A stretch of 64,000 bases of DNA, taken from NCBI GenBank assembly GCA_031002005.1, contig CM061920.1:45486610-45550609 (forward strand), read 5' to 3'. The position numbers and the translations under genes were made by a program. Shown piece by piece: positions 11,481-22,894 of the stretch (its first letter is position 1; every line of letters starts with the position of its first letter). Below the pieces are notes generated by a model. It saw only the letters and a program-made list of their open reading frames with translations. It did not search any database and had not been told where the DNA came from. The DNA comes from Vandiemenella viatica. Taxonomy: Eukaryota; Arthropoda; Insecta; Orthoptera; Morabidae.

Positions 11481-11671
11481 CCAAGCTTAACTTAAAAGTA
11501 TCATAATTATTAATTAACAAAATCTATATTGATAAATCACTCTCTTTGAAAATGACATTGTTTTTAAATTAATTTTGGTGCATGTTCAAACAAAAAATAA
11601 TCTTTTTTGTTATTACCAGTTGCATGAATATCAAGTATTAAATGATTTTCAAATACTTTATGTTTGCCCAG

Positions 11672-11807
11672 GTGGACTGCAATGCTGGGCCTGACTCAGA
11701 TAAGCAGGGATTTGCTGATTTGGTGCGTGAACTTAGTACTGCTTTCAAGCCTCGTGGTCTTCTGCTCTCATCAGCTGTGTCACCGAGCAAAGTAGTCATA
11801 GATTCAG
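11672..11807 (+). CDS. Cht10: GH18 chitinase (Cht10-like), exon A of the window
   Basis: This exon codes for VDCNAGPDSDKQGFADLVRE and continues to PSKVVIDSG. It is the segment of the insect chitinase GH18 barrel just after the FDGxDLDWEYP catalytic motif. The acceptor is TTTGCCCAG before 11672 (phase 0); the donor is GTCAGA at 11808, leaving one base of a Gly codon that the next exon completes. The preceding exon with the catalytic Glu is not visible in 1-11670 and is presumably further left or very short. Family knowledge: GH18 chitinases hydrolyse chitin in cuticle or gut matrix and are secreted. The Cht10 assignment rests on overall resemblance and could be another group of insect chitinase. 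Confidence 0.85.
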
Positions 11808-13089
11808 GTCAGATTAAGTCCAGAGCCAGCTCTTGAATTATACCTTCTGGTACTATGGATAATAGATTACTAGTATAGTAATGTCACTCATGCTGTAATG
11901 AGTACTACGAGTATTATAAAGCTTAAAAAAAATGGTGCTAGGTCAACAGAGAAAACCTGTTTTCTTGTTTCATAAAGGGAATTTTAAATTAATTACATTC
12001 CTTCATTGCTCATTCTCCTCCACCTTGAGCTATGCTTCATATCAACAAACATATCTTGAATCTTAAATAAATCTGCTATCCAAGACAATACTCTCATATG
12101 GTGAATAAAGTGGCCTCTCTTAAATAACGACAAAGTTACATCTTAAATATCTTTTTAAAATATACGCTTACTGCTATTTTGCCAACACATTCGTCATCAG
12201 TGACTTCTATGTATCCAACATTCCCCCTCCAATTTTCATATATTAACTATTTTCCTTCCTACATTTGTGTCAACTGGTTGTGATCTTCACCATGTTATAA
12301 TACACCTGGGAACATTACTTCCATTTTCAGAGTGTTTTGCACTCTAGACATGGAAAATAGACTGGAATAGTCGATCTCCATACTCCCAGAAAGTGTCAGA
12401 TATAAATTTTAGAAGGGACATTGGAGGCAAAATTTATTTTAATTTGTTAAATTTTAATAAAAAAATCACTGGTAGCAGAATATTTCAAAGCTGGAGAGAG
12501 CATCTTAGCAGGCGAATTAAATAAAGTCACAAAAGTAAATATTCCTGGTGCGTGGTAATCTTGATTTCATCAATTATCTTATAAAGTTTTTGATCATTTC
12601 AATTGAAATGGTGATGGTTGGAAACATTCAACAGACCTACAGTATATAGATCTATTTTCTACATAACAGAGCAAATGTTAGTTCCTGGAAATATTCATAG
12701 ATGTATTGTTTTTTTTTTTTTTTTAAATTACTGTATCCATTTGTAGTCATTAAAAATTTAGATGCTCCCAAGTTCTTATGATCAGTATCCTGACTGATTT
12801 CATTCAGACCTCTATCCAGGTTATAGGCCGCTATTACACGCAAGTTAACAAAGTTGCTTGATGACTAATGTTGACAATCTGTGTCAACTCAATTTAATAA
12901 TGTCAATTTTTCTCCTTTAATCTTTACACATCTGAGACATACAAAGCAAATGCTCCTATTATAGTTTATACAAAACAAAGATAATATTTAGTTAATCAAG
13001 AATGATTTTTAAAACTGTAATTAAGACACTAATGGAGTTGTGAACAAAGAGCATTATTATTACTGACTGTGATGCGGCTTAGACCCTGT

Positions 13090-13270
13090 TGGCATTTTCC
13101 CAATATAGGTACCTACTTTTGGATAACAAACAATTTTACTTAAATTATTTCATAGTGCCATGTAAACTGTTCAGCAGCTCCCTTGATAATTTATTCCTGT
13201 CCCTGACTCACTTAACTACAGATGAAAATTTCCCCTCTCCCTTATTCCTGAAATCAACAACTTCTTTATG
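13090..13270 (-). repeat. Decayed 3' end of the common LINE family
   Basis: Blocks such as CTTGATAATTTATTCCTGTC, CCTGACTCACTTAAC and TATTCCTGAAATCAA parallel 32935-33040 and 49375-49470. There the same LINE reads on the - strand. The copy is old and short. Confidence 0.3.
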
Positions 13271-14029
13271 ACTGAGTTCATCTCTTCCCTTCAACATTCC
13301 TTCATAATTTTTTCAGACCTCATCACTAATGTAAGCCTTATACACTCACAATATTCTCTTCACCTATTATGGTGGGCCATTATTAATTCCACAATCCAAT
13401 TATTGTTTTATGTGGCACTACTAAAAACAGTCATGACTTTTTTATTTATTTTCATAAATTTTAAGCTGTGCATCTTGGACGTAATCCTAGAACTTGAACA
13501 AGGTCTTTTCGGAGCAAAATATCATTAAAGCAATAACTTGAAATAATACGAAAAATCATAATACAATGTTAAAATTATGAAAGTACTATTGAAGTTAACA
13601 TGATGTTTCATGCAATTTATTAACATGAAGCAATGAAAAAAAAAACAGTTTATTTAGCAAAGTAAACATAAATGCAAAGTTATCAACATTACATTGAACA
13701 TTGCTTAGCAAAAAAACATTAGCATACTGTCTTCAAAGTCCAACCACTCCTCCTTGTATGGAAGATGGACAATAGCATGAAGTAGGGAAGTGCCTGTGGG
13801 GGTGAAGTATAGTGGGAATAATGAGTGCTCTGAGACCACTGTTGTAATGATGAAGGCCCTACACGAACTCTGGTGATAGTAAGACAGGCCTAGAAAACCA
13901 GTAGTAGATAGAGCTTTGCTTTCTAAGTCTAAACAAGTCTTTGAAAGGATGGATCTAAGCATAAAAGAAGCAGATATGAAAATGGATTATGAATTTGAGC
14001 TATAAATATATACATACTGACCAGGAAAG

Positions 14030-14650
14030 TTGAGAAAATTGTGGATGTGATGGAATGAAGAATGTTTTATACCTTGGGGCTGAGTGAGACAAACTGGAAA
14101 GGACAACCTGAGGAGAAATTTTCAAATGTACTGGCATAGAAATTAGAGGATGAAGAGAAACTGAGTTGGTCTAGTTTTAAGAGAAGGACTAAAGTAGGAA
14201 GAATGAAATATAACTGAGAGAGTGATGAAGTTTAAGGTAACAATTAAAAAAAGAAGACTGGAGTTGCTGCAGATATATGCCTCACAAGGTGGCTGACCGA
14301 TGCAAGATAAAGAGGAGTTTGAAGAAGAGCTGCAGAGATAGTTGAATTGTAAAAATCTTTTAGTTATGGGAGACCTGAATGCCCATGTGGGCACAGATAG
14401 GCGGGAACACCAGGATGGGGTAGAAGGGATAAAAACGATTGAAGGCTACTGAATTTCTGCAAGAGTAGGAAATTCGTTGTATGAGAAGCAAGAGAGTCAC
14501 AACGTAACATGATAAAGTAATGAGTGGCAGAAGAAGTCTGAAGTGGACTACATGAAATTTAATTGAGAATTGAAGATGAGTATGGCAGATATAAAAGTAA
14601 TACTGTCAGAGTTATTAGACAGTGATCACTGACTATTGGTAATGAAGCTA
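14030..14650 (+). pseudogene. RTE-type LINE endonuclease fragment
   Basis: Stitching frames along the + strand gives LGLSETNWKGQPEEKFSNV, then EEFEEELQR, NLLVMGDLNAHVGTDRREHQ, ISARVGNSLYEKQESHNVT and finally SDH. This is the AP-endonuclease of RTE-like LINEs often annotated as craniofacial development protein 2-like (GDLNAHVG and SDH are its signature motifs). Several stops and frameshifts make it non-functional. The RT half is missing; the decayed RTE RT at 28560-30590 might be the same family but is not contiguous. Confidence 0.65.
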
Positions 14651-15052
14651 AGGACAATGGCAGACCCCGCAGGGACCTGCCATGCAAATGCTAGTATGGG
14701 TTTGGCGAACCTGCGATATCCGAGCTGGAAACTTGGGGATTCCGCAAGTTTCCCATACCATAAACTCCAAGCATGCTTCAACGACCCCTATAGGGTCTAA
14801 TGCTGGAAAATTGTGTGTCTAGGAGAGTGGAGATCTTGGCTTCAACACCCAGATCACAAGGATAGTTCAAATTTCTACAAGGAGAAAACAAAACCTCTCA
14901 AACACAAGGTACAACTCACTAGCATGTAACCTCACTTGACCTTTTCCTCCTTACTTATGAGATCAAAATAAATAAAGAACAAATATTTTCACTACCACGG
15001 AATAGTGAAGCACGTGAAGGTCCAGAGATTTACCTTTCAGAACACTGTAAAC

Positions 15053-16291
15053 ATGAGTAAAAGAAAGGATTATCAAACAGATAATTGCTTCATAATAATA
15101 TCAAGGAGTGAAGTAGCCTTCAAGAAGGTCTGTCAATTTAACAAGCTTAAAGGACTAGAGTGTCTTGAAGGGACACTGAGGTCTGTGAAAAAGTTAAGGA
15201 ATGGTTCCTTATTGCTGGAAACATCTGCCAGTAAGCAGGCTTCCCTACTCCTTAAGTCTGAGAAGCTCATGGAGTTTGCTATGTGTACTTCACAGGAAAC
15301 AGTAGTAAGGGCGTGATCACCTGCCAGGATCTTATTGTATTACAGATCGAAGAATTTCTTATGTAAATGGGAAGCAGAGAAAGTGGTTGAGGTTTGTCAG
15401 ATTACACGAAGGGTAATTGGCATTAATGAGACTGCCACCTCTGCCCTGACGTACAACACTCCAACATTGCTGATGTCAGTGAAATCAGGATATTTAAATC
15501 TAATTGTTGACCCAATGTGCTGCTTCTAGTACCAGCGGTTCAGACTTACTATAGTGACATGCAAAGGCAACCCTACATGTGGAATGGTGGCATATGAGCC
15601 AGAAAGTGGTTACACAATCCCACAGGTGTGTATCAACTGCTCTGGGGGACATCCTGCCAGGAGCAAGGAGTGTCAGAGACATGGAGAAAAAAAGAAACAA
15701 GAGTTGAAAACAAAGGACCAAATACTGTATGGCAAAATTAAGAAACTTTATAACATCCTTGTTCCACCCATCTTTGCAAGCAACATTGCGAATACATTAT
15801 AAACTCCCATCATGAAAGAAAGTGTTGCTACACGGACATCAGTTACAGACGTGATCAATATACACATGTCAATTTGCAGTAAATCAGTTAAAGTCCTAAC
15901 AGATAAGACTGTGGATGTTAGCAATACATTTGGATACTCGGCAACTTCAGCAGCAGAGTCAAAGGTTCCACCAGCAGCACCACAGCCATCCATTGCAAAG
16001 TCAAGCGTAGCAGCCTCTTGCATAGCAGCAACAGCGTCTGCAGAGGCAGCAGTATCAGCAACATCATCAGCTAGCAACAGATGTCAAATATATCAGAAGG
16101 TTCCATGGCCTAAATTTATACATTCAGACCCAACTTTGTTTGTGAAATCCCCTTCCTTTCTTCTCCCAAAACACAAACTGGCAGAGAATAGAAGAGTAAC
16201 AGGCTTCAGCAGAAAAAAGAACCACAAGTCTTCGAGGCCTCCTCAGAATCTGATCCGTCTTTGGAACCTGAAGACAAGGAAATGCTGGTGA
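15053..16291 (+). pseudogene. Jockey-like LINE ORF1 (gag), three in-frame stops
   Basis: One reading frame runs from ATG 15053 to TGA 16289-16291, broken only by stops at 15314 (TGA), 15527 (TAG) and 15800 (TAA) and by no frameshift. The middle carries the pattern of Jockey-type gag: GSLLLETSASKQASLLLKS, later SVKSGYLNLIVDPMCCF. A Cys/His knuckle region follows at 15515-15690. The last knuckle, CINCSGGHPARSKEC (CX2CX3HX6C), is complete; the first has lost a Cys and its His. The C-terminus is an Ala/Ser-rich low-complexity tail. The role would be RNA binding in the LINE ribonucleoprotein. Three stops in one frame suggest recent decay by point mutation. Confidence 0.65.
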
Positions 16292-16394
16292 ATGAACTTG
16301 GTGAATGAGGACCTAGACAAACTGGTGTGGATGAAATTAAAAAGGTTGGATGGCTCCCATACTTCAGCAAAACGTGACAGCTTTCATGCTAACT

Positions 16395-17045
16395 GAGAGG
16401 AAGCATAACTCTTTGCATGGTCTAATCCTACACACCACACTGCTGAGAGGGTACCACCTATATAGAAAAGATGGTATCAATAGTGATTGAGAAAATGGAG
16501 AAGTGGCAATACCATCGATTCCAAAATTATTGCTCTCACCTCCATCTTACAAGTAGTAGTGGTAAACTGACTGTATGCTCAATTTATCTACCGCCCAGTT
16601 CATCTAATGTTCACAATGAACTGGCGTATATCCTGCAACAATTTACTTGCTCATTTCTTCTTCTGTGATATTTTAATGCCCATTGTGCCTCTTTGGGTTC
16701 AACGACCAATTTCCCCAGAGGCTGAGTAGTTTTTAGCCTGATAGGGGAAGAGGAAATATTCTTCCAGCCAGCTGACGCATTTTACTACTGCTTCTGCCAT
16801 TGACCTTTCGCTGTGTTCTCCTTCCATAGCAGACTCCATGCAGTAGGAAGTGGATTGTGACCTTGGTGGGAGTGAACACTTTCCTGTATGGATGCTCATC
16901 CTTTTTGGACAAAGAGCTAGAAATGTGGTGGATACTTGGAACATCAGCAAAACTGATTGGCAGCTATTCCACCATTTTACTGTATTCCAGTAACAGAAGG
17001 GCTTCTAGATTTGGCTCTGAAAATTACTGTAGGATGCAGTATACA
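16395..17045 (+). pseudogene. Jockey-like LINE endonuclease domain
   Basis: The + strand gives GKLTVCSIYLPPSSS, NELAYILQQFTCSFLLL and then a stop where GD of the canonical LLLGDFNAH motif should be, followed by YFNAHCASLG. Further on, DCDLGGSEHFPVWM matches the D..GSDHFP catalytic motif. Frames shift several times. It ends where the 3' end of a second LINE begins at about 17047. Confidence 0.6.
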
Positions 17046-17046
17046 G

Positions 17047-17420
17047 TACAACTGATATGATAAAGGAGCTGGAATGGGATTCGTCCAAAGACTGAAGGAA
17101 AGTGAAAAGAGTCATGTAAGTTTACATGGCGTATAGTGGAGATGAGGCGTGTTAAAATATAGTGGAAGAATTAAAGTAGCGCATTGAATGGTAAAGTTGA
17201 CCATGACCCAAGATGGCACTCAATTTTAGGTGTGAGAAAATAGGGAGTCAGCAATGGTAATGAGTTACCAAGAGAAATTATGAATAATTTACCAAAAACG
17301 CTGAAAGAATTTTAAGCTGAAACTCATAAAAACCTAAGGTAGGTGGGTACAGGTAAAAAGAAAAAAGGGTATGGGGGGGTTACCATTGGAGCATGTGCTC
17401 TATTGCAATTAAATTAAATT
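17047..17420 (+). mobile_element. 5'-truncated LINE end (common family), nested in Jockey
   Basis: The segment starts at the MIKELEWD region of the RT tail. It carries the conserved pattern GAGTTACCAAGAGAAATTATG, later ATTTACCAAAAACGCTGAAAG, and ends GCAATTAAATTAAATTAA. The same end occurs at 18443-18833 and 41600-41890 (+) and at 32795-33440 and 49222-49890 (-). Jockey coding resumes after it. Confidence 0.7.
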
Positions 17421-17424
17421 AAAA

Positions 17425-18340
17425 AATGGTACACCAAATCACCAGTATCTGGATTACTGGATCAAGAGCAGAGTGTCCTTCACTGCCACCACTTTGAACA
17501 CCAATTTGCACCCTATCGTCAGACATTTGAGAATATTTATCGAAATAAAAGGTTGATGCTTCGTTACACTGTGTATGGAATCTTGTAACAGGCCACTTAC
17601 CATCAAGGATTTGTAGTCGGCCCTGGATTGTGACAAAGACACCACACCAGGGCCAGACCTTATCTAGCACCAGAAGCTGAGGCATTTTAGTAAAGTAAGG
17701 AGTAAATTATTGATAATTTTAATTCTGTTTGTATCGAAGGGTACTTCCCCAATTTGTGGATGGACGCTATTTAAACCCAGCAAAGATAAAATGTTGCCAG
17801 GTATCTTTTGTAGGGCTATCTTGATAAGACATATGGGGAAGATACTGGAATAGATAATAAATTTCCATCTGGTCTGGTGTTTTGAATCACAAAATCTGCT
17901 GAGCCGCTTTTGGTGCAGATTCATCAAATTCCGATCCACATTGTATAACCTTTATCCTGCTGGAAGCGGCAATAAAAGACACCATTGTATGCATCCAGCT
18001 CCTTGTGGGTATCTTTTTGGACATAGATAAAGTCCATGATAGGTCTGCTACCAGGCAGGATGTTATTTTAAAGCAGTTGTAGGATAAGGATTTTAGGGGA
18101 AATCTTCCCCATTTTTTACAATCATTTTATCACAGCACTGCTACTGGTACAAAGTTGGTTGTGAACTATCAGCTCTTTTAATCCACGAATGGTCAGTTTT
18201 ATGTGTGACCCTTTCTGCTGTTGCTGTCATCAGTGTTTTGTCAGTAATAAGGAGTGCCATTCGTTGCTCCTAATTCATCAATGACTTAACTATTTTCTGT
18301 TCGTCATCTAGCCCAACAGGCTATTGAAGCTAAGCACTAA
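17425..18340 (+). pseudogene. Jockey-like LINE reverse transcriptase
   Basis: In shifting frames the + strand reads SALDCDKDTTPGPDLI (RT entry), LLIILILF and IICGWTLF-like text, HMGKILE, INFHLVWCFESQNLL, HLVGIFLDIDKVHD (motif A, DIDKxxD type), SVLSV-like motif B and FINDLTIFCSSSSPT (motif C; FVDDLTIFC in intact relatives, here F-I-N-D). The catalytic DD of motif C has lost its first Asp. Multiple stops and frameshifts are present. Confidence 0.6.
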
Positions 18341-18442
18341 ACTGGCCAGATGAATGGCCAGTATGCATTGGTTTTCTTTTGCTGTTGTGAAAACCTAGTG
18401 TTTACTTTTTGGTCTTTCAATGGATCCTGGATGAAAATAACA

Positions 18443-18833
18443 GCAGAACGCAATTGGTAACTGAAATGATAAAGGAGCTGAAATGAGATTTGTTGGAAGA
18501 CAGGAGGAGGGTGAAGGGAGACATGGAATTTTATGAGACATATATTGGTGATGAGGCGTGGAAAGATGTTGATGGAAGAATTAGGAGAAAAGATGACCAT
18601 ACCACAAACTGGCATTTGATTTAAGGCATAAGGGTGTGAGAAGATTTTATTATGTAGGTAAGGGGGTCAGGGATTGGAATAAATTACCAAGAGAGGTGAT
18701 GAATAATTTACCAAAAAGTGAAAGAATTTGAACTTTGTAGAAGTCAAAAGTAAGCAGGTATGGGAAAAGGGGAAAATGTGTGTGCAGAGAAACTGCCACC
18801 AGAGCATGCACTCCATCACAATTAAATTAAACA
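18443..18833 (+). mobile_element. Second 5'-truncated LINE end nested in the same Jockey copy
   Basis: It begins near GAAATGATAAAGGAGCTGAA and continues GACAGGAGGAGGGTGAAG. It ends AGCATGCACTCCATCACAAT then TAAATTAAAC. It is about 390 bp, the same family as 17047-17420, and the Jockey RT tail continues at 18834. Confidence 0.7.
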
Positions 18834-19140
18834 CCGTTTTAAGTTTTAATGAAACTGTTCATTTTCTGGATCTCATTTTTGACAGCAGTCAAAGTTGGTT
18901 GTCACATATTAAAGATTTTAAAACCAAAACCCTAAATACCCTAAATGTTTTAAAGTGTCTGTGTGGTGGATAATCGAGTGCAGACTACTCCAGCCTACTA
19001 CAATTTTATAGAGCCTTCATGTGGTTGAATACGACTTCATTCTGCATGGGACAGCTATCTTTTGATGTTGGACAGTGTCCACCATGCGGGAATCAGGCCC
19101 AACACGAGTGTGTTGTGACGAGACAGTATTAAATCAGTCA
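18834..19140 (+). pseudogene. Jockey-like LINE RT C-terminal region
   Basis: The reading is LSFNETVHFLDLIFDSSQSW, LSHIKDFKTKTLNTLNVLKC, then after a stop LLQFYRAFMWL and a residual GQCPPCGNQAQHE. This is the usual FLGLIFDxxLSW..HI.DLK..AL..LN.LK segment after the RT catalytic core. Confidence 0.6.
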
Positions 19141-19149
19141 GAATGCAGA

Positions 19150-19950
19150 AGGAATACGGAGGCAGTCATAAATTTAATGTTTTTCTGGTAGTATTTAGAA
19201 TTAACAAAGCATTTTGAAATATAAAAGAGCAACCAAAATAATTTAAATAAGGTTAATGGTTTGTAAAGCCTCAGTTTTTCCACGAAGCATTGTCGAGTGC
19301 ATAAGAGTACAGCATAGAAACAGTTGAGTAATTGTTGCGTGTAGTCTGAAGCTGGCGTTCATGGGAGGTAGAGCCAATAGGCAAGCGTGTTGAGTGTATG
19401 AGGATTGTGAGTTATGGTTTCCCATGTTTGAGTAAGAAGTGGCTATGAGTAAAGCAGCATGGTTCAGTATTTTAGACATTTAGAGAATTGCTGAGAACTA
19501 TTGGTAATTTGTGTCAGGGTAAAATGTGTTGTGTTGTTGAATTTATGTGTGGTGTGAACCTGCAATTGTGGTAGAAGAAGTCTGTTATGCCTTATCCATG
19601 GTCAAGTAACTAAAATAACTGTTGGTGGTCATGGAGAAACTTGTAAGAGGGTGTGAATAAACCTAGTCTTTAAAGCGAACCATGTTATGATTTCTGAACA
19701 TAAATGAACCTGCAAGCCTAACAATCAATGAGCTAAACAGTATAGCATTATTGGGATAGAAGCACCCAGTTTATCGTGACAACGTATCTCACAAGCTATA
19801 TTCCCAGCATTTGTGTCGGACCTGGTGAGCTAACGTTTGTCATCCAGTGGCATCTCCTTATGGTACGACACAACACACATTGTCTCAACACATGCCAGTT
19901 CTGTTTACAGCACAGTTCTGAATCCATCTATCGAATTCATCAACACTAGC
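19150..19950. other. No recognisable gene
   Basis: About 800 bp with no convincing coding potential and no repeat I can pair elsewhere in the window. Composition is ordinary. A solo LTR is possible, but I cannot define its ends. Confidence 0.4.
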
Positions 19951-19959
19951 CATTTTAGA

Positions 19960-20518
19960 GGAACAATATGGTCAAAATATGAAAGTGCCCCAGGATGACC
20001 ACTATCAACCACCATATCTCCCACATCCCCACAGCTACCAAAATTCAGCCAACATTGTGCACAATTGGTGAATGTATGCTACTACCACCCATAAACACCA
20101 GTGATCTGTGCTGGATACTTTGGCTAAAAAGAAAAGTGGTACACAGAGACACATGTATTTGGTCGAAATGCGAAAGTGCCCCAGGTCAACCACTTTCAAC
20201 CATCATATCTCCAACTCCCCATAGCTACAGACATGCAACCGCCATAATGCACAATGGGAGACTCAATGCTAATGCCACACACAAACATCAATGGTCTACG
20301 CTATGTAGTTGTGAAAGGAAAGAGAAGTATAGGGACACACAAGTCGATGGTCGAAATATGAAAAAGCCCTACATCTACCACCTTTAACCACCATATCTCC
20401 CACACCCCTACAGCTAACGGCATTCGGCCAGCGTAGTGCATGATAGGAAACTCCATGCTGCTTGATCTGTGCTAGGTAGTGGTGGCTTAAAAGTGAAATA
20501 TACCGAAACATGCAAATA
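19960..20518 (-). repeat. 187-bp satellite, three monomers (reverse orientation)
   Basis: Repeat landmarks (GTGCCCCAGG or equivalent) fall at about 19986, 20175 and 20363, giving a period near 188 bp. Shared blocks include ACCACCATATCTCCCAC and CACACACAAACATCA. The reverse complement matches the array at 54300-59575 (GGGAGATATGGTGGTTGAAA, GTGTTTGTGTGTGG). Monomers differ by roughly a fifth to a quarter by eye. Confidence 0.8.
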
Positions 20519-20520
20519 TA

Positions 20521-21724
20521 CACAGTCCAGTCACATTAATGTGACCACCACCTACTTCCGACGTCAACATCAAATAACCAATCACAGAAGGCAGGTGGCA
20601 GCACATTACAGTGGAGTGTATATAAAGGATGTCCTAGGGCATCGGAAAGCTTTTCAATCGTTGGCATAATGCAGAAACGTAGTGATTTATCCGATGTCCA
20701 AAAGGGCATGATCATTGGCTTTCAGGCCAAGGGTGGAAGCATTTCAGAAACAGCAAATTTTGTGAACTGTTCACATGCCCCCGTGGTGAAAGTATACCAT
20801 GCATGGCAAAATGGCACTATTCAAAATCAGCGGCATGGAACACGTGGTGTACCGTGGGCTATAGATGACAGAGGCGAACGAAGGTTACAGAGATGCGTTC
20901 AGGCAAATAGATGTGCAACTGTTGAGCAACTGACCACCCAGATGAACCAAGGGGCTACCAAGAGTGTATCCTCAACAACTGATCAGTGACTGTTGCTGCG
21001 CATGGGCCTCCACAGCAGATGCCTGGTTAATGCACCTATGCTGACTGCTGTTCATCGGCAACAAAGGCTGGAATTTGCACACCAGTACCGCAACTGATCG
21101 TCCACAGTGGCGACAGGTGGTTTTTCCCGATGCATCACGTTTTATGCTCCATCGGACAGATGGACGTTGGCGCAAACAGTGTGAAATGTCTGAAAGCAAA
21201 CACCTTGCAACAATTTTCAGAAGGATCCAGGGTGGAGGAGGGAGCATTATGGTTTGGGAAATGTTTTCCTGGCATTCACTGGGTGAATTCATCATTGTGG
21301 AAGGCACGATGGATCAGCACAAGTACGTATCTGTCCTTGCGGACCATGTCCACCCCTACATGTGAATAATTTTTCCTCAGAATGATGGCATCTACCAGCA
21401 GGACAATGCAAGGTGTCATACAGCTCGCAGTGTATGTGCGTGGTTCGAAGAGCACCAGGATGAGTTTACCTTACTCCCCTGGCCAGCAAACTCATTTGAT
21501 TTAAACCCAATCGAAAAACTGTGGGACCACCTCGATCAGGTTGTTCACGCCATGGATCCTCAACCACGTAATCTAGCACAGCTGGCCACGGCACTGGAGT
21601 TGGCATGGCTCAACATCCCAGTGAACACCTGACACTCTTCCTGTATGGCTCGCAGCAGTCCGCTCTGCCAAAGGTGGTTATTCTGGTTTTTGAGAGGTGG
21701 TCACATTAATGTGACTGGACTGTG
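20521..21724 (+). mobile_element. Tc1-like DNA transposon, defective
   Basis: Long terminal inverted repeats begin CACAGTCCAGTCACATTAAT at the left and, reverse-complemented, identically at the right (followed by GTGACCACC at both ends). TA dinucleotides flank both sides, with two extra bases (TG) before the right TA. Length is about 1.2 kb, the usual autonomous size. It sits between the satellite and the first Penelope element. Confidence 0.85.
20669..21690 (+). pseudogene. Tc1-like transposase, frameshifted
   Basis: The N-terminal helix-turn-helix part is open from ATG 20669 (MQKRSDLSDVQKGMIIGFQA) to a stop at 20987. A frameshift near 21095 leads to the catalytic region. First Asp: VVFPDASRFML. 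Second Asp: YQQDNARCHTA. Glu: FDLNPIEKLWDHL. I count 36 residues between the second Asp and the Glu, so this is a DD36E spacing rather than the classic Tc1 DD34E; a DD36E group has been described. Another stop lies at 21363. All three catalytic residues remain readable, so decay is moderate. Confidence 0.8.
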
Positions 21725-22646
21725 TGTATATGTATATATATATGTGTGTGCTCTCCGTACCCTCCAAAGAAAGGTCTTACCTTTTCTCCTACACCTATAT
21801 TTGACCATGCCAACCTTGTCCGTGACTCTCTTTCATTCTGCCAAACACTCTGCTGGTGGTACCACTTTGCCACTCATGTCAGTGAATCTGGGCCTCACCT
21901 GGAACCCAATCTCCAAAAATTCAAACCACTATCCATTCTTGACCCATCTCCTCTTCCCCAGAACCACCCCATACAAATTTTTGAGGAATTCTTATCCACC
22001 AGTTGGGCTTCTCCTTTTGACAACTACCAGCAATCTCAGCCCAGCTGAAACCCGTGCCAAAAACAAGTCTCGACTAACCCAGACCTTATTCTACATGCGG
22101 ACAAGGGCTCAACCACATTAGTGATGAATCGTAGTGACTATGTGGCTGAAGTCCTTCATCAATTATCAGATGCTAACACTTACTGCCACCTCGCTGAAGA
22201 TCCCACACCAGCTGGCAACAAAAAAATATAGGAATATGTACAGTTTAATGGGCTCCTCCAAGGTCTCGCCACACAATCAATCTCTCTTCTTACTCCTCAA
22301 AATCCACGTATGCCTACACTTTACCTCCTTCCCAAAATCCATATGCCTGGCAATCCAGGATATCCCATTGTTGCGGCTTATGGATCTCCTACAGAACAAA
22401 TCTCTGCATTGGTGGACCAGTACCTACAACCTTTAGTCTCTCAGCTCCCCTCCCACATCAAGGACACACAACACTCCCTTTTCCATCTATCCACTATCCC
22501 CACACCACGTCCTTCCAACTCCATCCTGATAACCATTGATGTCACATCACTATACAGACACATCCCACATTGCCATACATGGCCTTAGTGCCATGGAATA
22601 TATTCTTGATAAGCGCCCTCCAAAGAGCCGCCCCCAGAACATCTTT

Positions 22647-22894
22647 TTTTTTTTTTTTTTGGTAACAGTTTAACGTCCCTTTTTAACAACGTGGTCTTTA
22701 GAGACGGGAAAGGATGGGGCAAGGAATGGGAAGGAATTCGGCCATGGCCTTTTGAAGGAAGCATCCCGGCATTCGCCTGGAGTGATTTGGGGAAACCATG
22801 GAAAACCCAAATCTGGATGCCCGGACGGGGATTCGAACCGCCGTCCTCCCGAATGCGAGGCCAGAACGCTATCCGTTACACCACCACGCTCGGT
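22647..22894 (-). mobile_element. tRNA-derived SINE with 13-bp target-site duplication
   Basis: On the - strand the head reads ACCGAGCGTGGTGGTGTAAC (A-box region) and carries a perfect B box GGTTCGAATCC. The body has blocks GGGTTTTCCATGG, CCAGGCGAATGCCGGGATG and GGACGTTAAAC, ending in an A-run (T-run 22647-22660 on +). The duplication CCAGAACATCTTT flanks it at 22634-22646 and 22895-22907. It is inserted in the RT region of Penelope copy 1. A body of this type is widespread in polyneopteran insects as far as I recall. Confidence 0.9.

Larger units (their letters stand above)
14640..19150 (+). mobile_element. Jockey-like LINE, decayed, with two nested LINE insertions
   Basis: The parts in order are a possible 5' untranslated region (14640-15000), ORF1/gag (15053-16291), endonuclease (about 16395-17045), the N-terminal RT linker and RT (17425-18340), and the RT C-terminal region (18834-19140). 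The 3' ends of a different LINE family interrupt it at about 17047-17420 and 18443-18833, with Jockey coding resuming after each. Neither ORF is intact. Confidence 0.7.

Noticed and set aside
15748..16077. Ala-rich - strand frame opposite the LINE gag
   Set aside because: It is the shadow of the Ala/Ser-rich tail of ORF1 on the other strand.
19995..20523. Open frames up to 130 codons over the satellite
   Set aside because: They exist on both strands, follow the repeat unit and are not kept in the matching array at 54-59 kb.
22817..22894. A functional tRNA gene
   Set aside because: It has A-box and B-box sequences but no convincing cloverleaf, is followed by a SINE body and tail, and is flanked by a target-site duplication.
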